The notes: generated by a model from the letters alone, not told the origin. DNA of 64,000 bases from Verrucomicrobiota bacterium (GCA_021772635.1 JAJFLP010000030.1:55704-119703), one strand, 5' to 3'; numbered from the stretch's first letter, positions 35,328 through 44,349 are shown. A program made the numbers and translations.

Positions 35328-35527
35328 ATGCGGTTCAACTCTATCGAATTCTTAATATTTTTTCCGGTTGTAACACTGATTTATTCGCTCTGCCCGCACC
35401 GTATAGGGTGGTCGATAAGTTTTGTTGCCAGCTACTACTTTTACATGACCAGGAACCCGAATTATGTCGGGCTGCTTTTCGTCTCGACCGCGACGGGCTT
35501 CGCAATGGGAATTCTTATGGCAGGTGA
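35328..35527 (+). pseudogene. N-terminal remnant of an MBOAT (AlgI-like) O-acyltransferase gene
   Basis: The frame from ATG 35328 begins MRFNSIEFLIFFPVVTLIYS and continues with ASYYFYMTRNPNYVGLLF, the well-known start of AlgI/DltB-type membrane O-acyltransferases. After about 65 residues the similarity ends and the sequence runs into the 3' end of the convergent SGNH gene. Intact members have about 450-500 residues, so this is a broken gene, cut off by a rearrangement near 35515. Confidence 0.8.
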
Positions 35528-36663
35528 CTCTGTAATTCGGCGTAGATTGTCTGCGCCGCGAATCTATTGCCCTTCTCGTTATAATGTCCGGCGGCGCCCA
35601 GGTAGTTCAATTCTCCACGGCGGATGAACATTGCGATTGCATCTTCCTGAGGCAGTGCCTGGAATGCACCGACCATATCAATAAGCGGAATCTCAAGCCT
35701 TGCTGCCGTCGTACGTATAAACTCGGTCCAGTCCTTGGCGCTGTCCCCGGCATAGTCCGATTCTACCGGTAGGTGAACGAGTATAAGTTGACTCGAGCGC
35801 TGACGATTCAGGTCGCGAAGATCGGCGAATATCTTTTCGAGAATCTTCTGGGTTTTTGATTTTTGTGCATCGCTTCGCGTGTTGCTATTTGCCGTTTCCG
35901 TGTACGCCGTAGTGCTAGTATCGTTCGCGGTTGTTTCTACCCTTGATTCGCCTTTCCACCAAGTCTGTTTCGACAGTTGTAAGATCCGGAAATCTCGTAT
36001 GCTGTTACGAATCGTTAGTAAAATCGGAAGTCTGTACGGTATTCTTGGAACCGGCACATTCATAAGCACGAGTTCGTCATCTTCCAGATCGAATCTCGGT
36101 TTTCCGAATCCCAGAAACTTCTCATGTTCCATCCGGGAAAAGTCACTTGTTATAAATGCCAGCAAATGGAATTCATGTTGAATCGCGCCGATATCGCGTT
36201 TAAACCACAAGTACGCCTGATCGGTTCCGTAACCTCCCTGTCCCATATTCAGACATTCGATACGCGGGTCGATCGCCGCGAGCTGCGAGCTCCATGTATC
36301 GTCGTCATCGACCCCGTAGCCGAGCGTGAATGAGTCACCCGAGCAGACGATTCTAACTTTTCCCTCGGGAATCGCCGTCGGGAAGTCCTTCTTGTTTCTA
36401 AACCCCTGGCTGTTAGTATTTAATGACCGCCCGGGGCCGTACATATCCGGGATATCCGTATTCGGAATATTCGACCATCCCAGGTCCCGATCGTATTGGG
36501 TATGACGACGTTCGGCGACCGGATGCGCGGTAACCACGTCCCTCGCCACGAGGATACAGCTGGCAACTCCCTCTATCATGAGCAGAAGCGCGGTAAGAAT
36601 GGCGATATTAATGATCGCTACTAACGCGATGATCCTGACCATTGAACGCAGTCGATTTTTCAC
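35515..36663 (-). CDS. SGNH/GDSL-family hydrolase, membrane-anchored
   Basis: 382 aa. A single N-terminal membrane helix (about 10-40) then a periplasmic SGNH domain: GDS at 109-111 in VRIVCSGDSFTLGYG with the nucleophile serine, a glycine block NMGQGGYGTDQAY, and the C-terminal catalytic His360 in AAGHYNEKGN. Such proteins are common partners of MBOAT acyltransferases in polysaccharide O-acetylation; here only an MBOAT remnant remains, convergent and overlapping its stop codon. Residues 230-275 form a low-complexity Thr/Ser/Asn-rich stretch. Confidence 0.85.
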   Translation of the reverse strand: MKNRLRSMVRIIALVAIINIAILTALLLMIEGVASCILVARDVVTAHPVAERRHTQYDRDLGWSNIPNTDIPDMYGPGRSLNTNSQGFRNKKDFPTAIPEGKVRIVCSGDSFTLGYGVDDDDTWSSQLAAIDPRIECLNMGQGGYGTDQAYLWFKRDIGAIQHEFHLLAFITSDFSRMEHEKFLGFGKPRFDLEDDELVLMNVPVPRIPYRLPILLTIRNSIRDFRILQLSKQTWWKGESRVETTANDTSTTAYTETANSNTRSDAQKSKTQKILEKIFADLRDLNRQRSSQLILVHLPVESDYAGDSAKDWTEFIRTTAARLEIPLIDMVGAFQALPQEDAIAMFIRRGELNYLGAAGHYNEKGNRFAAQTIYAELQSHLP

Positions 36664-36936
36664 AGGTATGCAGTTACTTTATTTGGTGTTTTTACGGTTA
36701 AAGAAACAAGACGATTACAATGCGCTTTAGCGATAGGAACTATATCGATTGTCGCGGGCGAGTCAAGTGCTTGAGACATGGGCTCGCACCCTGACATCTT
36801 AATGCCGAAGCGTACCGAGAATTAATTGCTATGACAACCACCGGGACGACGATTGCATACCGTATCGGCTGGATGTAGTTTGTTTAAGTAGCCCCGGAAC
36901 GACAACGCCAGATTAGCACGGCTGGTAGAGCTGTGG

Positions 36937-37029
36937 TATACCGCACGCGGTACAATTGTGCGACGACTTTGAATCAGTCAGCCAGGAGATATCGAACGAT
37001 ACTCCTAAAACCTAAAGACGTTCGGTATA
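36937..37029 (+). repeat. Hairpin-ended dispersed repeat, subfamily B (short form)
   Basis: 93 bp, TATACCGCACGCGGTACAAT at the left and AAGACGTTCGGTATA at the right. The hairpin TACCG-CACG-CGGTA shows paired changes relative to TACTG-CAAG-CAGTA in D copies. Confidence 0.8.
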
Positions 37030-37130
37030 CATCCGGAACCTCGAGATCTCAGGCTGAGCGACGTAGGTTCGTCACCGTATGACGTGCAGGCGCTGTCCAG
37101 ATTCGGGGTTTACGTCCACGGACTAAGTAG

Positions 37131-37277
37131 TTCTTGTCCTGAAATAGCAAAGTAACGCGGTCATTGTCATTCACAGCGTTCATTCTGTCCCGCGGACAGC
37201 CCGTCTCGCCCCGCCTGCGGGGGCCGAGCTACTTTTGACTCGCCAGATCAACATGAATCGGCTATTTCAGGACAGAA
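37131..37277. mobile_element. Small non-autonomous element H with TIRs and 9-bp target duplication
   Basis: 147 bp, termini TTCTTGTCCTGAAATAGC and GCTATTTCAGGACAGAA (inverted, one indel). It is flanked by the direct repeat ACTAAGTAG at 37122-37130 and 37278-37286. Inside are two GC-rich hairpins (CTGTCC-CGC-GGACAG and a CCCC/GGGG stem). No coding capacity. A 9-bp duplication is typical of several DDE insertion-sequence families. Confidence 0.82.
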
Positions 37278-37374
37278 ACTAAGTAGCACATCCAAGCATG
37301 CAAGTTATCGCAACGTAGACTTTGGTAAGAGACTCCGAGTGCTCAGCGTTAACATCTGAACCCGGACACAAAAG

Positions 37375-38775
37375 TTGTCGGATATTATTGAATCACTCAG
37401 CAGTTACGAATCGAATTATCGTAAGCCATTGTGCCTTGTCATATTGATTTCCGCGCTCTTGCGGTTTTGGCTGATAATGGCTGGTGGTCAGTTGTATTAC
37501 CCGGATGAGAACCGTTATTTGTCAGCGCGACGCGCGGTGGACGCCGTGTTCGCGGGAGAATTTATAGGCGGTCTGAGGCAATTACATTCAGCCGAACATT
37601 TTTTTTACAAAATCCTCGCCGTGATCCCGGCGGCGATCGAGAAAGTTACATTTACTAATCCGAAGATCCCGGCGCTTTTCTTCTCCTTCTTCTCCCTATT
37701 TAATATATGGTTGTTCTGGAAGTTATGCAGTCAACTTGGAGCAGACGATTACGAGGCTCTCATCAGCGCCACTTTATTGGCCCTGTCGACGTCTTTCCTA
37801 TACTACACCAGACATCTCTTGCCATACGATGTTGCCCTGACATTCGGTTTTCTGGCGCTATTGTTCGCTTTCACCCGCAGAAGCGGAGTGCGGGACTCCT
37901 GCCTTTGCGGTATATTTTCATCATTGACGTTTCTGACCTATAACGGTTACTGGACCTTCGGCGCTTTCGCGCTTATTGGTCATTGTCTATATCGGGCGCC
38001 TAATTATTCTCACGTAATCCGACGGGCCCTTATATCCGGGGCTTGTTTTGTAGCGCCGATCGCAGCAATCATTGCAACGAGTATATTTTTCAGTGGTGCT
38101 ATGCACAGCCATTTCGTTTCGTTCTCACAAACCGTTACTCAGGGGACGTTCGAAGAGGGGTGGAGTCTGCCGATTGCATACTTGTGGCATTCCGAACATT
38201 TTATATTTGTTATCTTAACGATCGCGTTGGTTTTTACTTTGGTCGCTATTTGGCGGGGAGAACGAAGGAAACACGTTATTATCGGAGTTGCAGGTGTCCT
38301 GTTTATCTACGGCACGCTGGTCGTCTTTTCGATGGGATTAAAGAAGTTCGTTGTTTACGGCCGTTTAGTTCGGCAATGTATACCCTTCTTTTGTATCGTG
38401 ACCGCTTACGCCTTCGCGCGGCTGCGATCGACCGGTGATCGAGGGACCACTGCGTTGCGGTTGGTTTATATTATTATTGTGATTCAAGCTGGAGTGAATT
38501 TCTATCGACCGATGACACAGTTATTCCCACCGGAATTCACGAAGCTCGCTCAGCCTTATATAGATAGCAACCCTGCCGGGGAGTATGCATTCCTCTACTT
38601 ACACCATATATTTCCGACGCCCGAACCTTTACCGTCGCGCGCCTATGAGGTGTTACTAAAGCGACCGCATCCATTGCAATATTTTCCGAATCAGTATCAA
38701 GGGTATACTCCAGAATGGCGCGATAAGATTCGGGCGACAGATTTTAGTATGCGACTAATCAGATACAGTAATTAA
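37375..38775 (+). CDS. GT-C glycosyltransferase-like membrane protein (PMT/ArnT type)
   Basis: 466 aa from TTG at 37375, with about ten to twelve hydrophobic segments. The first periplasmic loop has YYPDENRYLSARR (Asp44-Glu45), the acidic loop motif of GT39/GT83 enzymes, which use polyprenyl-phosphate sugars. SLTFLTYNGYW and the soluble tail after about 390 are also typical. It would transfer a sugar in the periplasm, supplied by a GT2 such as those at 7913 or 46330. Confidence 0.8.
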   Translation: MSDIIESLSSYESNYRKPLCLVILISALLRFWLIMAGGQLYYPDENRYLSARRAVDAVFAGEFIGGLRQLHSAEHFFYKILAVIPAAIEKVTFTNPKIPALFFSFFSLFNIWLFWKLCSQLGADDYEALISATLLALSTSFLYYTRHLLPYDVALTFGFLALLFAFTRRSGVRDSCLCGIFSSLTFLTYNGYWTFGAFALIGHCLYRAPNYSHVIRRALISGACFVAPIAAIIATSIFFSGAMHSHFVSFSQTVTQGTFEEGWSLPIAYLWHSEHFIFVILTIALVFTLVAIWRGERRKHVIIGVAGVLFIYGTLVVFSMGLKKFVVYGRLVRQCIPFFCIVTAYAFARLRSTGDRGTTALRLVYIIIVIQAGVNFYRPMTQLFPPEFTKLAQPYIDSNPAGEYAFLYLHHIFPTPEPLPSRAYEVLLKRPHPLQYFPNQYQGYTPEWRDKIRATDFSMRLIRYSN

Positions 38776-38832
38776 ACCGATTCCATTGAACGCGAACAAT
38801 TTACTGTTAATCCCTAAGCTACAGGTGTCATA

Positions 38833-39837
38833 ATGATTAATATAGGAATAATCGGGTACGGATATTGGGGACCCAATTTGGTGCGCAATCTTGTCGAGAA
38901 CCCAAACGCAAACGTGGCAGCGATAAGCGATCTCAATGAGAATCGACTTGCGCACGTAACCGCTAGATACCCGAATATTGAAGTAACTACGAACTGTCAA
39001 GAATTGCTGGACAATCCTGGAATCGATGCAATCGCTATAGCGACACCTGTTTCGACTCACTTCAAATTAGCGTGCGGCGCATTGAAACATGGAAAGCACG
39101 TATTCGTCGAGAAACCTATGACGGCGACATCCGCGCAGGCGGAGCAACTGATTGAAGAGGCGGAGAAGCGTAATCTCGTATTGATGGTAGATCATACTTT
39201 TATTTACACCGGTGCCGTTAGAAAGATAAAAGAGTTGATCGACAAAAACGAATTGGGCGAAGTCTACTATTACGATTCCGTCCGTGTAAACCTTGGTTTA
39301 TTTCAAAAGGACGTGAACGTCATTTGGGATTTAGCCGTACACGACCTTTCTATTCTCGACCATATACTGGTCAGGAAACCAGTGGCTGTTTCCGCGACTG
39401 GAATCAGTCATATCAGCGGCGAACCGGAAAACGTCGCGTACCTCACACTCTTTTTTGACGATTCGACGATCGGCCATATACACGTCAACTGGCTGGCACC
39501 GGTAAAAATTCGACAAACGCTGATCGGCGGGAGTCAGAAAATGATCGTATACGATGATCTTGAACCAAGCGAGAAAATCAAGATATATGATAAGGGCGTG
39601 ACTGTAAGTAATACTGAAGACGTTTATAAGATGCTTATCGACTATCGAACAGGTGACATGTATGCGCCCCAACTCGACATGACTGAAGCGCTGACACTCG
39701 AGTTACAGCATTTTATTGATTGCGTTGATGACAGCAAAATACCAACATCGAATGGTCCTTCCGGATTGCGAATCGTCCGGATTTTGGAGGCTGCATGTCG
39801 CTCCCTTGATAAAAGGGGTGAACCGACGGAAGTCTAA
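38833..39837 (+). CDS. Gfo/Idh/MocA-family oxidoreductase
   Basis: 334 aa. NAD(P)-binding start INIGIIGYGYWGPNLVRN, EKP at residues 93-95, and the C-terminal catalytic segment WDLAVHDLSILDHIL with Asp and His. The GYWGPNLVRN form is common in NDP-sugar 3-dehydrogenases (WlbA-like) and related enzymes of glycan loci. It may oxidise the C3 hydroxyl of an NDP-sugar for later amination by a DegT enzyme. It begins 57 bases after the GT-C gene. Confidence 0.88.
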   Translation: MINIGIIGYGYWGPNLVRNLVENPNANVAAISDLNENRLAHVTARYPNIEVTTNCQELLDNPGIDAIAIATPVSTHFKLACGALKHGKHVFVEKPMTATSAQAEQLIEEAEKRNLVLMVDHTFIYTGAVRKIKELIDKNELGEVYYYDSVRVNLGLFQKDVNVIWDLAVHDLSILDHILVRKPVAVSATGISHISGEPENVAYLTLFFDDSTIGHIHVNWLAPVKIRQTLIGGSQKMIVYDDLEPSEKIKIYDKGVTVSNTEDVYKMLIDYRTGDMYAPQLDMTEALTLELQHFIDCVDDSKIPTSNGPSGLRIVRILEAACRSLDKRGEPTEV

Positions 39838-39877
39838 TTTTCGATTCGCAAGGGCTTAAACTGGAGCCATCAATTTC

Positions 39878-39906
39878 TTGACATGACGCTAACACATGGA
39901 TATAAC
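39878..39906 (+). promoter_or_regulatory. Near-consensus sigma70 promoter overlapping a gene start
   Basis: Perfect TTGACA at 39878-39883, a 17-base spacer, then TATAAC at 39901-39906 (5/6). It overlaps the proposed ATG at 39883 of the next gene. If active, its transcript would start inside that gene, so either the gene starts further downstream or the match is chance. Confidence 0.35.
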
Positions 39907-40917
39907 TTGAGGCGACTTGGTCGGCTGATTCGTCAGGCTATACAGCGTTGTGAGTTAGACTTGAGCAACCTCGTCGTATTAACGGAAGCTGCAACTGGTG
40001 CGTATTGCGTTACGTCCGTCACGGCCGCTGCCGCCGGGGCAAGAGTATACGCGCTTGCCAAGAATTCGAAATACGGAAGTATCAGCGACGCCGAACGCGA
40101 AATATATGCGCTCGCTGAGCATCTGAACGTGCGTTCCTTAGTGACCGTTTGCGACGATCTTTCGCATGTCCCTGTTAAACAGGTCAATATCGTAACGAAT
40201 AGCGGGCATGTGCGTCCGATACGCGAAAAGTTAATTGCAGATTTGCCATCTCATGCCGTGATATCACTAATGTATGAAGCATGGGAATTTAGAGACTCAG
40301 ATGTCGATATCCGTGCATGTAACGCGAAAGGGATAGCTGTTGCCGGCACGAACGAGCAGCACCCGTCAGTTGATGTATTTTCTTACCTCAGTATAATGTC
40401 ATTCAAACAGATCCTGAGCGTTGATATCCCGATCGTTCACTGCCAGATCGCGCTGATATGCGACAACTCGTTTGTGGAATATTTGCACAAGGGGTTTACT
40501 CGGGCCGGGGCAAATGTTATTACTGCGGACGGGATCCGGGAGGTATCGGGCGACGATGCGAATATAGACGTAATAGTAATTGCGAAGACACCTCGAAAGG
40601 ACTGCGTATTCGATCACGACGACGCGGTACACGCGGCACACAATTTTCCGGACGCTGTGATCATACAATTCTGGGGAGATATCGATCGCCGCGCGTGTGA
40701 GGAATTAGGATTAAAGGTGACCCCGGAGGATGCGCCCGTCAGTGGTCATATGGGTATCCTCCCCTCCGCTGTCGGGCCGGACGCAATCGTAAGATTACAA
40801 ACCGGCGGATTGAAGGTTGGTGAATTACTGGCTCGTAATCGTTTGCTCGGATTAAGTGTCGACCGATGTTTACATGACATAGAAAAGTGTGGATACGGAA
40901 CTGTATTAAATGGGTGA
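39883..40917 (+). CDS. Rossmann-fold protein of unknown function
   Basis: 344 aa, not recognised. The N-terminal half includes NLVVLTEAATGAYCVTSVTAAAAGARVYALAK, reminiscent of a nucleotide-binding strand-loop-helix. The second half, with ACNAKGIAVAGTNEQHPSVDV then CQIALICDNSFVEYLHKGFTRAGANV, is arranged like the NAD-binding domain of 2-hydroxyacid dehydrogenases, but the catalytic Arg/Glu/His set is not evident. It overlaps the next gene by 8 bases, so it should work with the FemAB-like protein. Confidence 0.65.
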   Translation: MTLTHGYNLRRLGRLIRQAIQRCELDLSNLVVLTEAATGAYCVTSVTAAAAGARVYALAKNSKYGSISDAEREIYALAEHLNVRSLVTVCDDLSHVPVKQVNIVTNSGHVRPIREKLIADLPSHAVISLMYEAWEFRDSDVDIRACNAKGIAVAGTNEQHPSVDVFSYLSIMSFKQILSVDIPIVHCQIALICDNSFVEYLHKGFTRAGANVITADGIREVSGDDANIDVIVIAKTPRKDCVFDHDDAVHAAHNFPDAVIIQFWGDIDRRACEELGLKVTPEDAPVSGHMGILPSAVGPDAIVRLQTGGLKVGELLARNRLLGLSVDRCLHDIEKCGYGTVLNG

Positions 40918-41938
40918 CGACAATATCGGAATTACGGGCACAGATCAGATCGAAGTCCGGGGATTGACGGCGGAGCTGAACTCTGAGTGGCAGGAGTTTC
41001 TCGCGACATCAAATAACGGGACGTTGTTCCACGATCTCGAGTTTCTTGCGTATCATCCTTCAACTCGATTCGAGACACATCACCTGATCTTCGTTCATCG
41101 CCGGCAGATAATAGGTGTTCTGCCTGCCTGCGTTCGCGACGACGGTGCGGGGAATCGAATTTTTGTGTCTCCTAGCGGCGCTTCCATTGGCGGGATAGTA
41201 ACCCGTGTCGGAATGAGCGGAAGGGGAGTCATCGATCTCGTCAAGGCGCTGAGGGACTATCTGGTCGCTAACGGGGTCGTTCGCGCGGAAATACGAATCG
41301 GGCCCTCCGAGTATTTGGCACAGCCGAATCAGAATATCGAGTTCGCATTGAGCATAAATGGGTTTCGCCTGACAGGTACCTGTCTGTGTCATATGATCCC
41401 ATTGCAGTTGTTAGAGGTTGCCGACGGAATCAGCTCGCTTGCGACCAAGAAGAAAAGGTACGATATCCGCAACGCGCTGAAGCGGGGAGCGCAGCCGCGG
41501 GAAGCCTCGAAATCTGAACTGCAGGAGTTCTATCGCATATTAACCGCCACTTTCGACCGTCACCAGGCGACGCCAACGCACACTTGCCCGGAACTCCAGA
41601 CGCTGATCCGCCTGGTTCCTGACCGCATACGGATTTTTCTCTGTTGTTACAATGACGTGAATGTCGCGGGAGTATTAGTTTTTGTATTGAATCCTCGGGT
41701 AGCGTATACAATGTATATTTGCAACACCCGTGAATCGCTAGCGACGGCCGCCGCTGCGGCACTACTGAATCACATCAGTTTGAAACTAGCGGCCGAAGGA
41801 TTTGTTTATCTGGATCTGGGTCCGTCGAGCGCCGGAGATAGCTATAACGACGGCGTCGCTTTTTTTAAGGAAGGTTTAGGGGGACGCGGGTACTGTCGTA
41901 CAACTTGGGAACTGAATTCGAAAAAGGACGATGTGTAG
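40910..41938 (+). CDS. FemAB/BioF2-like GNAT transferase
   Basis: 342 aa with two GNAT halves, the arrangement of FemAB-type aminoacyl or acyl transferases. Visible are IIGVLPACVRDDG with HRRQ, the central TKKKRYDIRNALKRGA (basic block typical of this superfamily), and VAGVLVFVLNPRVAYTMYICNTRES followed by LDLGPSSAGDSYNDGVAFFKEGLGG. It could attach an acyl or aminoacyl group to an amino sugar. Its TAG stop overlaps the GTG of the next gene by one base. Confidence 0.8.
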   Translation: MGDDNIGITGTDQIEVRGLTAELNSEWQEFLATSNNGTLFHDLEFLAYHPSTRFETHHLIFVHRRQIIGVLPACVRDDGAGNRIFVSPSGASIGGIVTRVGMSGRGVIDLVKALRDYLVANGVVRAEIRIGPSEYLAQPNQNIEFALSINGFRLTGTCLCHMIPLQLLEVADGISSLATKKKRYDIRNALKRGAQPREASKSELQEFYRILTATFDRHQATPTHTCPELQTLIRLVPDRIRIFLCCYNDVNVAGVLVFVLNPRVAYTMYICNTRESLATAAAAALLNHISLKLAAEGFVYLDLGPSSAGDSYNDGVAFFKEGLGGRGYCRTTWELNSKKDDV

Positions 41939-42663
41939 TGGCTTACGACAAAAATGCGGAACAGGAACGGGTAGAGAAATTCGCGTCAACCTACACAGAG
42001 GAGTACTCACAGGGGATTGAGCGAAATATGCATCAAATTGCCGCGGAACATTTTGTGACATTCTTAAAGGCGCCGGTTCTTGAAGTAGGATGCGGCAGCG
42101 GCACCTCCACGGAAGTAATACTCAAGCATTTTAAGCACGTAGATGTCCTGGATGGCAGTCCGGAGTTGCTAAAGATAGTGGCGGACAAATTCGGGTCGCG
42201 AGTAACCTGCTACGACTCACTTGTGGAGGACTTCACCCCGACCGTGGCGTATCAATCGGTTGTACTCGCGAGCGTTCTGCAAATTTTAGCGGACCCTGGA
42301 CACGCATTGAATACGATTTATAGCTGGCTGCCCGATGAAAGCGTTCTTTACGTCACCGTTCCGAACGCGACGTCCTTACACCGGCGTCTCGGGCAGGCGA
42401 TGGGTATGATCGACCACCTTAACAGAGTCAGCGATTTAGGGGGTCAAGTCGGGCATTATCGGGTATACGATTTGCAGTCTCTTCGAATCGAAGTGGAATC
42501 GGCGGGGTTCACCATTGTTAATGAGCAGGGCATTTTCCTGAAACCGTTCTCAAACGATTTAATGGAGCGACTTCCTGCCAATGTCGTAGACGGCTTGTAC
42601 AAGCTTTCGCTGACCCTACCGGCAGAGTACTCAACGATGTTATTCATGGCCTGTCGGAAATAG
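41938..42663 (+). CDS. SAM-dependent methyltransferase
   Basis: 241 aa from GTG at 41938, which overlaps the previous stop (TAGTG) and has AAAGGA about 11 bases upstream; an in-frame TTG at 41905 would lie wholly in the previous gene. Motif I VLEVGCGSGTSTEVIL, motif II HVDVLDGSPELL, and LYVTVPN after a loop. Methyltransf_11/23 type. Last gene of the three-gene unit 39883-42663. Confidence 0.86.
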   Translation: MAYDKNAEQERVEKFASTYTEEYSQGIERNMHQIAAEHFVTFLKAPVLEVGCGSGTSTEVILKHFKHVDVLDGSPELLKIVADKFGSRVTCYDSLVEDFTPTVAYQSVVLASVLQILADPGHALNTIYSWLPDESVLYVTVPNATSLHRRLGQAMGMIDHLNRVSDLGGQVGHYRVYDLQSLRIEVESAGFTIVNEQGIFLKPFSNDLMERLPANVVDGLYKLSLTLPAEYSTMLFMACRK

Positions 42664-43049
42664 ATTCCGGCGAGCGACGCTGAACAGCAAGCCGTTGAAT
42701 TAGTGGTCCGGATTGCCGCTCGGCATAGGAGTCCCGTATCCACGGGGTATTTGTTTAGCGCCCCGGTAAGCAAGGACGGGTCCGTTGGAGTTCACTCTTT
42801 AGTGTGTTTTCTGTGTTGATCCTCGACAGACATACTAAAGTGCGAACTCCAACAACTCGCTAAACAATTACTCCATGGGACGCTTATGCGGGAAGGATCC
42901 CGGCGACCGGTGGCTTCCGTCGCCGTCGCGATTCCGTAAGAGATCAACACTACGGCGAGACATGGTGACGATGGATACAAATGCACTATCAGCAAGAACC
43001 CGCTGAAAACTAAAATTTCGACCCGTACAATTTAGGACGCATTCGACAT
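42664..43049. other. Intergenic region with one palindromic element
   Basis: No gene seen. It holds element E copy 3 (42751-42867). The 180 bases before the next ATG show no clear promoter. Confidence 0.5.
42751..42867 (+). repeat. Long palindromic element E, copy 3
   Basis: 117 bp with TTGTTTAGCG / CGCTAAACAA outer arms and the GTTGGAGTTC... inner arms. The loop, TCTGTGTTGATCCTCGACAG, has the same orientation as copy 2. The left asymmetric stretch differs from copies 1 and 2. Confidence 0.83.
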
Positions 43050-44012
43050 ATGACAAAAATACTTGTTACCGGAGGCGCCGGTCTCATCGGCTCACATATT
43101 ATCGACGAGTTAGTCACAGAACCGGGACCAATCGACGGTGTAGACGAAATTATCGTGATCGATGATTTCTCCCGGGGGCGCCGCGATAATCTTTCCAGCG
43201 CAATGGGGGGCGGGAGAATAACCGTTATTGACGGGAGTATTACTGATCGCGGGCTGGTCGATGAATTGACTCAAGGGGTTGACATTGTATTCCATCAGGC
43301 GGCATTGAGAATCACTCAGTGCGCAGCGGAACCGCGGCTGGCTACTGACGTTCTGGTTAATGGAACGTTTAATGTCCTTGAGGCGGCGGCAAAAAATAAC
43401 GTGAAAAAGGTCGTCGCCGCCTCGTCAGCCTCGGTTTACGGTGCCGCGGAAATTTTTCCTACGAGAGAGGATCATCATCCGTACGATAACCGGACGCTCT
43501 ACGGCGCTGCGAAGCTGTTTAACGAAGGGTTATTGCGAAGTTTTAATGAGATGCATGGCTTAGACTATATCGCTTTGAGGTATTTCAATGTTTTCGGTCC
43601 GCGCATGGATATTCACGGCGTTTATACGGAAGTACTGGTTCGCTGGATGGAACGTATTGAGACCGGTCAGCCGCCATTAATCTTCGGCGACGGACAACAA
43701 ACTATGGATTTCATCTATGTCACCGATATCGCACACGCCAACGTATTAGCGGCAAAGTCCGATCTGTCTGACGAAGTCTTCAATGTCGCTACCGGAATCG
43801 AAACGAGTTTGAACGACTTAGCGTATACGCTGTTGCGGGTGATGGATTCGGATCTTGAGCTCGAGTACGGACCGGAGCGCAAAATAAATCCGGTTCCGCG
43901 TCGGCTGGCGGACGTTACAAAAGCCGAAGAACTGCTCGGTTTCGAGGCGCTGGTAGATCTGGAGCAGGGATTGCGGGAGCTGGTAAAGTGGTGGCGCGCC
44001 GGGCGGGGCTGA
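43050..44012 (+). CDS. NAD-dependent nucleotide-sugar epimerase
   Basis: 320 aa extended SDR: GGAGLIG (8-14), SSASVYG (125-131), catalytic Tyr151/Lys155 in YGAAK, and RYFNVFGPRMD for substrate binding. It resembles UDP-glucose/UDP-GlcNAc 4-epimerases and related decarboxylases or dehydratases. The ATG follows a repeat-bearing gap. The next genes (GalU-like, aminotransferase) may belong to the same sugar pathway. Confidence 0.9.
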   Translation: MTKILVTGGAGLIGSHIIDELVTEPGPIDGVDEIIVIDDFSRGRRDNLSSAMGGGRITVIDGSITDRGLVDELTQGVDIVFHQAALRITQCAAEPRLATDVLVNGTFNVLEAAAKNNVKKVVAASSASVYGAAEIFPTREDHHPYDNRTLYGAAKLFNEGLLRSFNEMHGLDYIALRYFNVFGPRMDIHGVYTEVLVRWMERIETGQPPLIFGDGQQTMDFIYVTDIAHANVLAAKSDLSDEVFNVATGIETSLNDLAYTLLRVMDSDLELEYGPERKINPVPRRLADVTKAEELLGFEALVDLEQGLRELVKWWRAGRG

Positions 44013-44349
44013 ATCGCTACCGCGGTCAGGCCGCATCGCGCGTTTTTTCGATATCTGCTAATCCGGCAAAGAATTTATATTGCAAGCAGTACAATTTCGG
44101 GACGACTTTGAAGCGACCACGCAAGAGATCTCGAACGATATTTTTTAACCGGCATCATGTCGCGCCATAGCCGACCTTGGCGACGGCGGAAGTCACACGG
44201 ACGACGCCTGGTCGAGAACTCGAAGACGTTCGGTATAATACGCCAAAATCCCATAGTTCTCTCTATACTATTCGCAACCGGAAACCGCCCGCATAGTGTC
44301 GCCACTGACTCTGCACTATTTCCGATTGCTCTGCAACCCGTAGGCGCTC
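44013..44349. other. Intergenic region with one repeat
   Basis: No gene seen. It contains a D-type repeat (44076-44237); the remaining 110 bases are unremarkable. Confidence 0.5.
44076..44237 (+). repeat. Hairpin-ended dispersed repeat, subfamily D (long form)
   Basis: 162 bp, TATATTGCAAGCAGTACAAT at the left and CGAAGACGTTCGGTATA at the right, where CGAA-GACG-TTCG forms the second hairpin. The central segment with AACCGGCAT and CGACGCCTGGTCGA is shared with the copy at 14467. Confidence 0.82.

Larger units (their letters stand above)
36664..37374. other. 710-bp intergenic region with two repeat elements
   Basis: No gene seen. It contains a B-type repeat (36937-37029) and a TIR-bearing element with 9-bp target duplications (37131-37277). 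It separates divergent genes, so promoters for both should lie here, but no clear match to sigma70 boxes was found. Confidence 0.5.
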
